Of a stretch of 45,983 nucleotides of DNA, positions 8,724 to 16,324 are shown in pieces. A program made the translations under genes and the position numbers. The stretch comes from Alphaproteobacteria bacterium MarineAlpha9_Bin7 (GTDB lineage: Bacteria; Pseudomonadota; Alphaproteobacteria; UBA7887): NCBI GenBank assembly GCA_002938115.1, contig PTKD01000001.1, positions 1-45,983 on the forward strand, read 5' to 3'. Below the pieces are notes generated by a model. It was given only the letters and a program-made list of their open reading frames with translations. It searched no databases and was not told where the DNA came from. Each line of letters begins with the position of its first letter. Position 1 is the stretch's first letter.

Positions 8724-9743
8724 ATGAAGAACGAAAATGGCGCCTGGGCGTATTGGGTGCAGGAGCCTGGAAGGAGTAAATTGGTATCCATGTCGTTGGC
8801 GAAGCCAGCGGAACACGAAGTGAGAATTCGAACACTTTATAGCGCTATCAGTTTAGGTACGGAACGACTCGTCTTTTCCGGCGCCGTTCCGGAGAGTCAG
8901 TACGAGTCCATGCGTGCGCCCTTCCAAGACGGAGATTTCCCTGGTCCTGTAAAGTACGGCTACTCAAACGTAGGGCGTGTCGAAGCAGGGCCACAGGAGT
9001 TGATCGGGCGCGTTGTGTTTTGTCTTTATCCGCATCAAGATAATTATGTTGTGCCGCAGGATGCCGTGGTGCCGGTGCCGAAAACAGTGCCTGCAACACG
9101 CGCTGTATTAGCCGCAAATATGGAAACTGCCATCAACGGGTTGTGGGATGTGCCACCAGTCGTTGGTAGCAAGGTCATTGTAGTGGGAGCCGGTGTGTTA
9201 GGATGTTTGATGGCGTATCTTGTGAGCAAGATACCTGGTGTCGAAGTACAGCTGGTCGACATTGATTCGGAAAAAGCATCAGTGGCCAAGGCGTTTGGCA
9301 TTCAGTTCGCTGAACCTGGCTTGGCGTCAAGTGAAGCAGACATGGTAATTCACGCATCCGGTACCTCTGAAGGCCTGGCTACGGCCTTCCAGTTGGCGGG
9401 TTTTGAGGCAACGATTTTAGAGATGAGTTGGTTTGGGAGTCACACTGTTTCCTTGCCTCTGGGTGAATCATTCCATGTGAAAAGATTGCGACTGCAATCC
9501 TCCCAGGTTGGTACTTTGGGAACAACACAACGCGCGCGTTGGGATCGTCGCCGGCGTCTCATTTTAGCACTTGAACTCCTTACTGATGAAATGCTTGACA
9601 AGTTGTTTTCCGGCCAGAGTGACTTTGAAAATTTACCTTCGACGATGGAAAGGCTGATGTTGGAGCCGCAGGGGCACTTATGCCACAGAGTTGTTTATCC
9701 TGGGGCAGATGTGAATGCTTCTTCAGGTGAGGGGGGTGAGTAA
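8724..9743 (+). CDS. Zinc-free medium-chain dehydrogenase, BchC-like
   Basis: A medium-chain dehydrogenase/reductase of 339 residues. The nucleotide-binding domain has [16 protein letters not shown] (GxGxxG) and an acidic end of the second strand (LVDID), which suggests NAD(H). In the catalytic domain the usual zinc ligands are missing: the position of the Cys reads [11 protein letters not shown], and the GHE motif region reads VKYGYSNVG. From memory these two segments resemble BchC, the bacteriochlorophyll dehydrogenase, but no photosynthesis gene is present, so the substrate must differ. The ATG at 8724 is preferred because a GTGGAGG ribosome-binding site (8708-8714) sits nine bases before it; a TTG at 8706 and an ATG at 8718 are in frame. 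The stop overlaps the next start (TAATG). Confidence 0.75.
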   Translation: MKNENGAWAYWVQEPGRSKLVSMSLAKPAEHEVRIRTLYSAISLGTERLVFSGAVPESQYESMRAPFQDGDFPGPVKYGYSNVGRVEAGPQELIGRVVFCLYPHQDNYVVPQDAVVPVPKTVPATRAVLAANMETAINGLWDVPPVVGSKVIVVGAGVLGCLMAYLVSKIPGVEVQLVDIDSEKASVAKAFGIQFAEPGLASSEADMVIHASGTSEGLATAFQLAGFEATILEMSWFGSHTVSLPLGESFHVKRLRLQSSQVGTLGTTQRARWDRRRRLILALELLTDEMLDKLFSGQSDFENLPSTMERLMLEPQGHLCHRVVYPGADVNASSGEGGE

Positions 9744-10156
9744 TGTACAGTTTATCAGTCCGCGATCATTTTATGGTTGCGCACAGTTTTGATGGAAGAG
9801 TTTTTGGTCCTGCACAAAGATTACACGGCGCGACATACGTGGTTGATTTGGTGTTCAAGCGACGAGAGCTCGACGACAATGGCTTGGTAGTTGATATTGG
9901 ACTAGCTGGCACTGTTTTGCGGGAGGTATTAGACGATTTGAATTATCGCAATCTTGATGATGAGCCCGATTTCTCTGGCTCCAATACTACTACGGAAATG
10001 CTTGCTGGGGTGATTTTTGGGCGAATGCGTCAACGAATTGAGGTGGGAGCACTTGGCCCAGAAGGTTCCACCCTAACTGGAATGTCAGTTACTCTGCATG
10101 AGTCTCATCTGGCGTGGGCGCGTTATGAGGCCGACTTCAGCATTCCAAGCGAATAA
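9743..10156 (+). CDS. PTPS/QueD-like T-fold protein lacking catalytic residues
   Basis: A 137-residue relative of 6-pyruvoyltetrahydropterin synthase and 6-carboxytetrahydropterin synthase (QueD). The fold signature is visible: first zinc His as AH at 13-14, RLHGATY at 26-32 in place of the usual C-x-R-L-H-G-H, LNYRNLD at 66-72 in place of LDHKNLD, TTTE at 82-85, and the substrate-binding Glu120 near the C terminus. By this hand alignment the catalytic Cys is Ala24, the catalytic Asp-His pair is Asn67-Tyr68, and one zinc His is Ala30. So the pterin pocket glutamate seems kept while the catalytic triad is lost. It may bind a pterin or catalyse a different step. It is translationally coupled to the dehydrogenase before it. 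Confidence 0.75.
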   Translation: MYSLSVRDHFMVAHSFDGRVFGPAQRLHGATYVVDLVFKRRELDDNGLVVDIGLAGTVLREVLDDLNYRNLDDEPDFSGSNTTTEMLAGVIFGRMRQRIEVGALGPEGSTLTGMSVTLHESHLAWARYEADFSIPSE

Positions 10157-10229
10157 AGATGCTACTGGGTATAAACCTAAGTTGCCCGATTTCTGAAATG
10201 ATTTCGCGTTGGGTGTAGGGTGTGTGGGT

Positions 10230-11285
10230 GTGCGTTCGCTTCATTTCGTTTTGCCCGGTGATCCTGATGCCCTAACGGGTGGATATATTTACGATAAGCG
10301 CATTATCGATGGATTGCGGAGCAACGGTCGGAAAGTTTACCGTCATTTACTGCCAAATGGTTTCCCGTTCCCCAACGCCCGTACCCTGGAGGAGTCATCA
10401 AGAATTATTCGTAGAATTCCAGACGATAGTCTTGTGGTGGTTGATGGACTTGCGCTGGCGCCTCTGTATCAGCTAATCGGTGAGGAAGCAGCGCGCCTCA
10501 TTTTGATTGGATTGATTCACCACCCGCTTTCCGAGGAAACAGGCATCTCTGCCGCTCAAAACTCCTTTCTTCGAATCCAGGAGCAACGCGCCTTAGCCGC
10601 TTGCGCACACATTGTCGTGACAAGTTCGACCACGGCGTCCACCTTGATCTCGGACTATGATGTTACCCCGCATCGTTTGACAGTGATCGAGCCAGGAGTC
10701 GATCTAGCACCTCTTGCATCGGGATCCTGTGACGACACCCTAAATCTTCTCTGCGTGGCTACCCTAACCCCGCGTAAAGGTCATGAGTTGCTACTCAATG
10801 CTTTAGCGCCGCTGCAGGACTACTCATGGCGAATGTCTTGTGTGGGTGATCTAGAGAGAGATATGGCGACGGCCACCCGAGCACAGCAGTGTGTTACGAG
10901 ACTTGGGCTTGCCGATAGAGTTGTGTTCCACGGAGCACTTGGCCGATCTGAGCTTGCCGAACAATATCACTCTGCCGATCTATTTGTATTGGCTTCGAGA
11001 TACGAGGGTTATGGTATGGCTTTGGCCGAGGCGTTGGCGTGTGGCCTGCCTATTGTGGCCACTTGCGTTGGCGCGGTTCCAATCACTGTGCCGTCCAACG
11101 CAGGTCTATTGGTCCGACCGGACAAGAGTAAGGCGTTGACTTTTGCCCTCAAGAGATTTTTTACGGAGCCAAGGCTCCGTGAACGTTTAAGGGCAGGAGC
11201 TAGGGCTAGCCGGGTGCGACGTAGGTCGTGGGATGTCGCTGTGCGGGGGATGGAAAAGCAGGTATTTGGTTTGTTTATAAAATGA
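10230..11285 (+). CDS. GT4-type glycosyltransferase
   Basis: A GT-B fold glycosyltransferase of about 351 residues. The C-terminal donor-binding domain is clear, with ATLTPRKGHELLLNAL and the E-x7-E motif in EGYGMALAEALACGLPIVA. The N-terminal domain starts with the typical first strand and glycine-rich loop (PGDPDALTGGYIYDKRI). It should move a sugar from a nucleotide sugar to an unknown acceptor in the cytosol; there is no membrane segment. Start is uncertain among TTG 10209, GTG 10224 and GTG 10230; the last leaves a normal N terminus and reasonable spacing from AGGG. It lies 73 bases after the PTPS-like gene and overlaps the methyltransferase (ATGA), so the acceptor may be the product of the neighbouring enzymes. 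Confidence 0.8.
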   Translation: MRSLHFVLPGDPDALTGGYIYDKRIIDGLRSNGRKVYRHLLPNGFPFPNARTLEESSRIIRRIPDDSLVVVDGLALAPLYQLIGEEAARLILIGLIHHPLSEETGISAAQNSFLRIQEQRALAACAHIVVTSSTTASTLISDYDVTPHRLTVIEPGVDLAPLASGSCDDTLNLLCVATLTPRKGHELLLNALAPLQDYSWRMSCVGDLERDMATATRAQQCVTRLGLADRVVFHGALGRSELAEQYHSADLFVLASRYEGYGMALAEALACGLPIVATCVGAVPITVPSNAGLLVRPDKSKALTFALKRFFTEPRLRERLRAGARASRVRRRSWDVAVRGMEKQVFGLFIK

Positions 11286-12148
11286 ACGGTTTTTCCGCGG
11301 CATGGCTAGATTTGCGGGAGCCCGCCGATGTAGCGGCCCGTGCACCCGAGCTATTAGAGAGGCTAAGCGAGTGGTCGGGTCAACACGAGCACGTTACTGT
11401 GGCTGATCTTGGTTCAGGAACAGGGAGTTGCTTGCGTGCGATTGCGCCGCACATGAGTCCGCGTCAGAGTTGGCGGCTAATAGACCGTTCAGGTGTGCTG
11501 CTGGACGAGGCCGTGACGCGCCTCTCGAAGTGGGCGCATCAGAGATCATTGTCGGCCCGAGTGGAGCAAAATGTCTGGCGATTTATGGGAAAGATTTCAG
11601 ACTATTCTGTTGTGTTTGAGGAACAAGATCTGGCAACTGGACCTGGCAATACTGGATCCGTGGTTGATCTTGTTACTGTTTCTGCGGTGCTTGATTTGGT
11701 GTCGAAGGAATGGTGCAGTAATTTAGCACGGTGGTGTTCAGAAAAAGGTGCTGCTTTGTACACCTGCCTGAATTATGACGGGCAATTCCATTTTGCTCCG
11801 TCGCATCCTGATGATTCAGATGTGCGTAGCGTGGTCAATACACACCAGCGAAGCGATAAAGGAATGGGTCCGGCACTTGGTTCTAGCGCGATTGAGGTGT
11901 TGGCTGAAGCGTTGTCGGCAGCGAAATATCAATTCGTAGTTGCACCTAGTCCGTGGCTGCTCGGGTCGGATAACAGTGCTTTGCAGTCGGCTTTAGTTAG
12001 AGATTGGAGCGACTTAGTTTTTCGGCAAGGAGATAAGTACGCGGCACGAGTGTCCAGGTGGAGAAATTTTCGGATGGCCGCAATCAAAGCCCGTCAATCG
12101 CATCTGAGTGTAGGCCACGTAGATCTCTGGGCGTGGCCCAAAGCATGA
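11282..12148 (+). CDS. Class I SAM-dependent methyltransferase
   Basis: A 288-residue Rossmann-fold methyltransferase. Motif I is ADLGSGTG at residues 41-48, followed by RLIDRSG (end of strand 2, acidic) and LVTVSAVLDLVS (motif IV region). The ATG at 11282 overlaps the stop of the glycosyltransferase gene by four bases, which decides the start over a longer in-frame extension. The substrate is not evident. Coupling to the glycosyltransferase suggests that it methylates the same small molecule. The gene converges on the RibD-like gene 24 bases away. Confidence 0.8.
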   Translation: MNGFSAAWLDLREPADVAARAPELLERLSEWSGQHEHVTVADLGSGTGSCLRAIAPHMSPRQSWRLIDRSGVLLDEAVTRLSKWAHQRSLSARVEQNVWRFMGKISDYSVVFEEQDLATGPGNTGSVVDLVTVSAVLDLVSKEWCSNLARWCSEKGAALYTCLNYDGQFHFAPSHPDDSDVRSVVNTHQRSDKGMGPALGSSAIEVLAEALSAAKYQFVVAPSPWLLGSDNSALQSALVRDWSDLVFRQGDKYAARVSRWRNFRMAAIKARQSHLSVGHVDLWAWPKA

Positions 12149-12172
12149 TAGGCGCATTCTAGAGTATTCGAT

Positions 12173-13006
12173 TTAGAGAACGTCCTCGGAAAGTGTGCAA
12201 TCGAACAAAATGTCGTTTCCTAGACGAAATTGGCGGGAATTTGGACGAAATGCCTTGTTAGCTTTCGTAGCTGCACGCAATCGAAGGCCTGGTTGACCGG
12301 CGCCAAAAAGCACCGGTGCAATAGTGATTTGGAGGCGGTCTACGGCGCCTGCTCTTACAAAGCGTGAAACAGTATCTCCGCCGCCTTCAATAAAAAGACG
12401 TTTTAGGCCGAGAGTGCACAACGCGTCTATACACGCGCTTGCGGGTAGGTTCTGTGTTTTGGAGGGCACTACCACGATTTCTACATGATTGCCCATGCGA
12501 CTGTGATTGTTTTTGGCACTTGAAGCGCAAAGTACCAAGGTGCGTGCTGACGGATCCCTGAATAATGCATGCTGTGACTGAAGCCGGCGCCTGGGATCTA
12601 TAACCACTCGGACTGGGTTGGCCCCCGGAACATGTCGTGTTGTAAGTTGTGGATCATCGTGACGTACGGTGTTCGCGCCAACTATAACTGCGTCAAATAA
12701 AGCGCGCATGCGATGCAGGTGAATAATATTTTCTGTCCCCGTGACGTAGTGAGAGTCTCCACTAGCGGTTGCGATGAAACCGTCCAGACTTTGGCCAAGG
12801 TGTGCGACCACAAGTTTAGAACTTTTTGGTCCACCAACTAGCGGCGAATAGAGATCGAGTAATTGGACGGCATCGTCGGATAAAGGATGTGAACAGTGCC
12901 AAACGCCTAGGCCATCAATCTTGATCATACTCGAAGTGTTGTTGAGAAGTTTGCCGCAAACTGACGACCACGCGACATCGGTGTCAATTATCGGATCAGC
13001 GTTCAT
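12173..13006 (-). CDS. RibD C-terminal-type (dihydrofolate-reductase-fold) reductase
   Basis: A 277-residue protein with a RibD_C domain, the NADPH-dependent reductase fold that acts on diaminopyrimidinone ribosyl phosphates in riboflavin synthesis (ArfC in archaea). Segments that show it are AHLGQSLDGFIAT (69-80), GANTVRHDDPQLTTR (110-124), NPVRVVIDPRRRL and FIEGGGDTVSRF near the C terminus. No deaminase domain is present. About 60 residues precede the domain and do not resemble anything I know. The ATG at 13006 overlaps the creatininase-like gene by 11 bases; an ATG at 13042 is an alternative. It pairs with an ArfB-like gene, which points to pyrimidine or pterin chemistry rather than housekeeping riboflavin synthesis. 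Confidence 0.8.
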   Translation of the reverse strand: MNADPIIDTDVAWSSVCGKLLNNTSSMIKIDGLGVWHCSHPLSDDAVQLLDLYSPLVGGPKSSKLVVAHLGQSLDGFIATASGDSHYVTGTENIIHLHRMRALFDAVIVGANTVRHDDPQLTTRHVPGANPVRVVIDPRRRLQSQHALFRDPSARTLVLCASSAKNNHSRMGNHVEIVVVPSKTQNLPASACIDALCTLGLKRLFIEGGGDTVSRFVRAGAVDRLQITIAPVLFGAGQPGLRLRAATKANKAFRPNSRQFRLGNDILFDCTLSEDVL

Positions 13007-13829
13007 CTTGTAAATCGGTAAGCGGGAACCGTGCCATATCATCTAGGATAAAGATTAATTCATTCACCATGTGTTCTATGGTGGTCTCTCCCCGTTTTGC
13101 ATCGGCACGTGCAGCGTTTCCGCATGCGCCAGATTTGTGCAAGTCTTGTGCCTGCCATGCAAATCGTGCTGGGCCATTTGGTGCAATTCGATTGTATGGT
13201 TTGTCCAGCCTTATCGTGTTTGGTACGAAATTTTGCGCATGCTCCATGCGCACAGATTCAGGGCGCAAATGAAGCATCATTGATGTTTCTACCTCTCCCG
13301 CGTGCAACCCGTAACGGAGCTCGTCGTCGCTGAAAAGGCCCGACGGCGCGCCCAGTCGGAACGTGTCTGTGCCGACTACGAGCAGTTGATTTTTTGCACG
13401 TAAACGCTGTGCCACGATGTCAACGATCTGTGGCTGGCCACCATGGCTATTAAGAATCAGTATTTTTCGAATCCCTGTTTTACATACTTGTTCGCCGATT
13501 TGGACCCATAGCTTAATGAGGGTCTCCGCAGTTGCAGTTAATGTACCTGGGAAATCGCTGTGCTCGCTGCTTTCGCCAATTAACATTGGTGGGAGCGCCA
13601 AAAGAGTTAAGGTTTTGGGCGTTTTTGCTATGAGGTCGCGGACTATGCCCTCACTGATGCAGGTATCGGTATCAAGTGGCAGATGGGGACCATGTTGTTC
13701 AATAGCAGAGACAGGTAAAAGTGCAATTGTTCGTGCGGGTTCCAAAATCATAAAATCATTGGTCGTGAGATCCCGCCAATAACCGCTGGAGAGCACGGTT
13801 AGATATTTGTCTCTCGGATTTCCGACCAT
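12996..13829 (-). CDS. Creatininase family (ArfB/MftE-like) amidohydrolase
   Basis: A 277-residue metal-dependent amidohydrolase of the creatininase family. Metal-binding residues are visible: Glu44 and His46 (IEQHGPHLP), Asp55 (PLDTD), His129 (NSHGGQ) and Glu179 (HAGEVETS). Members include creatininase, the mycofactocin peptidase MftE and archaeal ArfB, the deformylase of the formamidopyrimidine made from GTP. ArfB acts just before a RibD-type reductase (ArfC). Because the next gene here is exactly such a reductase, overlapping by 11 bases, an ArfB-like role is the best guess. That is inference from neighbourhood. The downstream creatininase-type start (SSGYWRDLT) makes the ATG at 13829 reasonable. 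Confidence 0.82.
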   Translation of the reverse strand: MVGNPRDKYLTVLSSGYWRDLTTNDFMILEPARTIALLPVSAIEQHGPHLPLDTDTCISEGIVRDLIAKTPKTLTLLALPPMLIGESSEHSDFPGTLTATAETLIKLWVQIGEQVCKTGIRKILILNSHGGQPQIVDIVAQRLRAKNQLLVVGTDTFRLGAPSGLFSDDELRYGLHAGEVETSMMLHLRPESVRMEHAQNFVPNTIRLDKPYNRIAPNGPARFAWQAQDLHKSGACGNAARADAKRGETTIEHMVNELIFILDDMARFPLTDLQDER

Positions 13830-14388
13830 TGTTGCTCATCTTCAAAAGAATTTTGTGTCATTTCTGCAATTAACGTTTACTCTAACTCATCCCAAAGGTT
13901 GTCAAATGCGTCTTGCAAATCAGGCTGTTGGTCCCCAGGCTTGAGGTACATTTATAGAAACTTAAGTAACTTTCGGTCTACCGGTGCTAACTCTACTACG
14001 CTCAAAGCTGTTTCGCCGTCTTCATACGGTACCCTGGAAGGGAAATAGGGCGAGTCATTAACTGGGCCGAGCGTATGGTATAGCTCCTGGGCTGATACTC
14101 AAAGATCCCCTTAAAATAGGTTCGTATTTAGAGAATCGCTTTCGTATAGTTGGTGGAAATGAGTGGACCGAGCATGGCACCCGGCCCACTACAAGTAAAC
14201 GAGGGAAGTATGATCATGTTTCGGCTTGAACCATCAAACTCGAACACTAAAGATAGAGCATAATGCGAATGCGACTTAAATGCAATGAGAATAATTCGCA
14301 ATTTGGGTAGTTAACGGCGCCCCAGGCGGATCACAGGGAGGAGTGCTCATTACTTTGCGATATATACAGTCTAGGCTTAGGTGATTTC
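13830..14388. other. Intergenic gap with coding remnants
   Basis: This 559-base gap between the creatininase-like gene and trxB has no intact gene of normal size. On the minus strand, 13877-14098 reads like protein but is broken (listed separately). On the plus strand, an ATG-started frame of 34 codons lies at 14159-14263 without an obvious ribosome-binding site or recognisable content. The promoter of trxB should be near the right end. No tRNA or other structured RNA was recognised. Confidence 0.5.
13877..14098 (-). pseudogene. Broken minus-strand reading frame upstream of creatininase-like gene
   Basis: A minus-strand frame open from 14098 to a TAA at 13952-13954 encodes 48 residues rich in acidic and hydrophobic residues (segment VPYEDGETALSVVELAPVDR). 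After the TAA the same frame restarts with ATG at 13951 and codes 24 residues to a TAA at 13877-13879 (ending DAFDNLWDELE). The composition looks like real protein on both sides of the stop, and a single base change would join them. The 5' end is closed by a TGA at 14099-14101 and there is no start codon in the first part. It is either the decayed C terminus of a lost gene or two small coupled frames. I do not recognise the family. Confidence 0.4.
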
Positions 14389-15351
14389 ATGGTGTCTTCC
14401 AAATACAGCAGAGTTCTCATACTCGGTTCGGGACCTGCAGGTCTCACGGCGTCAATTTATGCGGCGCGCGCCAATTTACATCCCGTCTTGGTTCACGGAC
14501 TACAGCCGGGCGGGCAAATGACAATTACGACGGACGTTGAAAATTATCCTGGGTTTGCAGACGTAGTGCAGGGTCCGTGGCTGATGGAACAAATGAAAAG
14601 GCAGGCGACTGCGGTCGGAACTGATATGGTGACCGACATCATTACAGAAGTAGATTTTACTCAACGGCCATTCGTCTGTGTTGGAGATTCTGGAGGGCAT
14701 TATCAGGGAGAAAGCTTAGTCATATCTACCGGAGCACAGGCACGTTGGCTTGGTCTGGAGAGTGAGGAGCGGTATCAAGGTTTTGGGGTCTCGGCTTGTG
14801 CAACTTGCGATGGATTTTTTTTCCGCGAAAAAACGGTGGCGGTGGTTGGTGGAGGTAATACAGCGGTGGAGGAGGCACTCTTTCTAACAAACTTCGCATC
14901 CAAAGTTTGGCTCATACATCGACGCAATAAATTGAGAGCGGAAAAAATTTTGCAGGACCGATTGTTTGTGAATGAAAACATCGAGGTGATCTGGAACCAT
15001 CGTGTCGAAGAAGTATTGGGTGGGATTGATCCGAAGGTTGTTACCGGCGTACAACTCAGAAACGTCCATGACGGAGTTATGCGCAATCTTTCAGTAGATG
15101 GGCTGTTTGTTGCGATAGGCCACACACCAAATACGTCATTATTTAGAGGCCATTTGGAGATGGATCAGGAAGGATATATTAATACCGAGTCCGGCAGCAC
15201 CCGGACGAGTATCTCAGGTGTGTTCGCCGCTGGCGATGTCCAGGACAAGGTCTACAGGCAGGCCGTGACTGCAGCGGGCTCTGGGTGTATGGCCGCTCTT
15301 GAGGCGGAGAAATACTTGGCCAGTCGTGATAGCGCACAAGCAGCCGAGTGA
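14389..15351 (+). CDS. trxB: Thioredoxin-disulfide reductase
   Basis: A 320-residue FAD flavoprotein that passes electrons from NADPH to thioredoxin. The FAD-binding GSGPAG is at 13-18, the redox disulfide is Cys137-Ala-Thr-Cys140 followed by DGFFF, the NADPH site is VAVVGGGNTAVEEA just after it, and the C-terminal FAD motif is VFAAGDVQDK. Length and motif order are those of the low-molecular-weight bacterial enzyme. The ATG is preceded by a weak AGGTGA. A LysR regulator follows 65 bases downstream on the same strand, a common arrangement in alphaproteobacteria. Confidence 0.95.
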   Translation: MVSSKYSRVLILGSGPAGLTASIYAARANLHPVLVHGLQPGGQMTITTDVENYPGFADVVQGPWLMEQMKRQATAVGTDMVTDIITEVDFTQRPFVCVGDSGGHYQGESLVISTGAQARWLGLESEERYQGFGVSACATCDGFFFREKTVAVVGGGNTAVEEALFLTNFASKVWLIHRRNKLRAEKILQDRLFVNENIEVIWNHRVEEVLGGIDPKVVTGVQLRNVHDGVMRNLSVDGLFVAIGHTPNTSLFRGHLEMDQEGYINTESGSTRTSISGVFAAGDVQDKVYRQAVTAAGSGCMAALEAEKYLASRDSAQAAE

Positions 15352-15416
15352 CGCAATCCAGTCCTGCCGTCATTTTAGCTAGGCCGTGACCAAGGATAAC
15401 TTAGCAATCGAAAAAG

Positions 15417-16307
15417 ATGAATTGGGATAAGCTCAGAATTTTTCATGTTGTTGCGGAAACCGGCAGTTTTACTCGTGCTGGCGGTGTGCTTAATTTGAGC
15501 CAATCTGCGGTGAGTCGACAGATTCGCGGTCTGGAGGAATCCCTAAACCTAACACTCTTCCATCGTCATGCACGGGGTTTACTTCTAACCGAGCAGGGAG
15601 AGGAGTTGTTTCAAACCGCTCGAGACGTTTTTGCAAAGCTGGCTATGACAGAAGCGAGGTTGACGGAAAGTAAGGAGCGTCCTAAGGGTCCACTGCGTAT
15701 TACCACTACTGTGGGGTTTGGCTCCTTGTGGCTGACCGAACACATTGGTGAGTTTCTAGATTTGTATCCCGATATTACCGTTAGTCTTTTAGTTGCGGAT
15801 GTGGAGCTTGATTTGACTATGAGGGAGGCTGACGTTGCTATCCGAGTGCAGCCACCAACGCAACCAGACTTAATACAACGCCATTTGTTTACTGGGCATT
15901 TGGGTATCTATGCAGCCCCATCGTATTTGAATCGCTTTGGCGCTCCATCGAGTGTATCGGAGTTGACGCACCATCGGGTCATTAGTTTCGGCTCGGAAAT
16001 GCCGTCACCGTTCGCAGGCCACAACTGGTTGGTTGACGAAATTCATGCCATATCACCGGCGTTTGAGGCGTCTTTAACGGTCAATAATGTATACGGTATG
16101 CTTCGTTCCGTTCAGAACGGGATCGGAATTGCCACACTCCCGTCTTTTTTGTCCGATCAACAAGAAAATCTTGTGCGCATCCTAGACCGTCTCGACATCC
16201 CGTCTGCAGATGCCTATTTTGTTTATCCGTCTGAACTAAAGGATTCACGGCGCATCACAGCGTTTCGGGATTTTCTGCTGCGAAAGGTTGCCCAAACATC
16301 ATTTTAA
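15417..16307 (+). CDS. LysR family transcriptional regulator
   Basis: A 296-residue LysR-type regulator. The N-terminal winged helix-turn-helix (about 1-60) is typical: LRIFHVVAETGSFTRAGG, then LNLSQSAVSRQIRGLEE. The rest is a periplasmic-binding-protein-like effector domain (about 88-290). It probably acts as a tetramer on a nearby promoter. Targets could include trxB just upstream, with which it may be co-transcribed, but the effector is unknown. It converges with the class IV aminotransferase gene 17 bases away. Confidence 0.9.
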   Translation: MNWDKLRIFHVVAETGSFTRAGGVLNLSQSAVSRQIRGLEESLNLTLFHRHARGLLLTEQGEELFQTARDVFAKLAMTEARLTESKERPKGPLRITTTVGFGSLWLTEHIGEFLDLYPDITVSLLVADVELDLTMREADVAIRVQPPTQPDLIQRHLFTGHLGIYAAPSYLNRFGAPSSVSELTHHRVISFGSEMPSPFAGHNWLVDEIHAISPAFEASLTVNNVYGMLRSVQNGIGIATLPSFLSDQQENLVRILDRLDIPSADAYFVYPSELKDSRRITAFRDFLLRKVAQTSF

Positions 16308-16324
16308 AAAATATGTTTGGCTCT

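Noticed and set aside
8724..9743. Calling the dehydrogenase bchC and the locus photosynthetic.
   Set aside because: No other photosynthesis gene is in the window and the neighbours are pterin-like; only subfamily resemblance is claimed.
9743..10156. queD (7-deazaguanine/queuosine synthesis).
   Set aside because: The catalytic Cys and His-Asp equivalents are replaced and no queC, queE or queF is nearby.
13830..14388. tRNA or small structured RNA in the gap before trxB.
   Set aside because: No T-loop-like GTTCRANNC with a matching acceptor stem was found; the signal present is protein-like on the minus strand.
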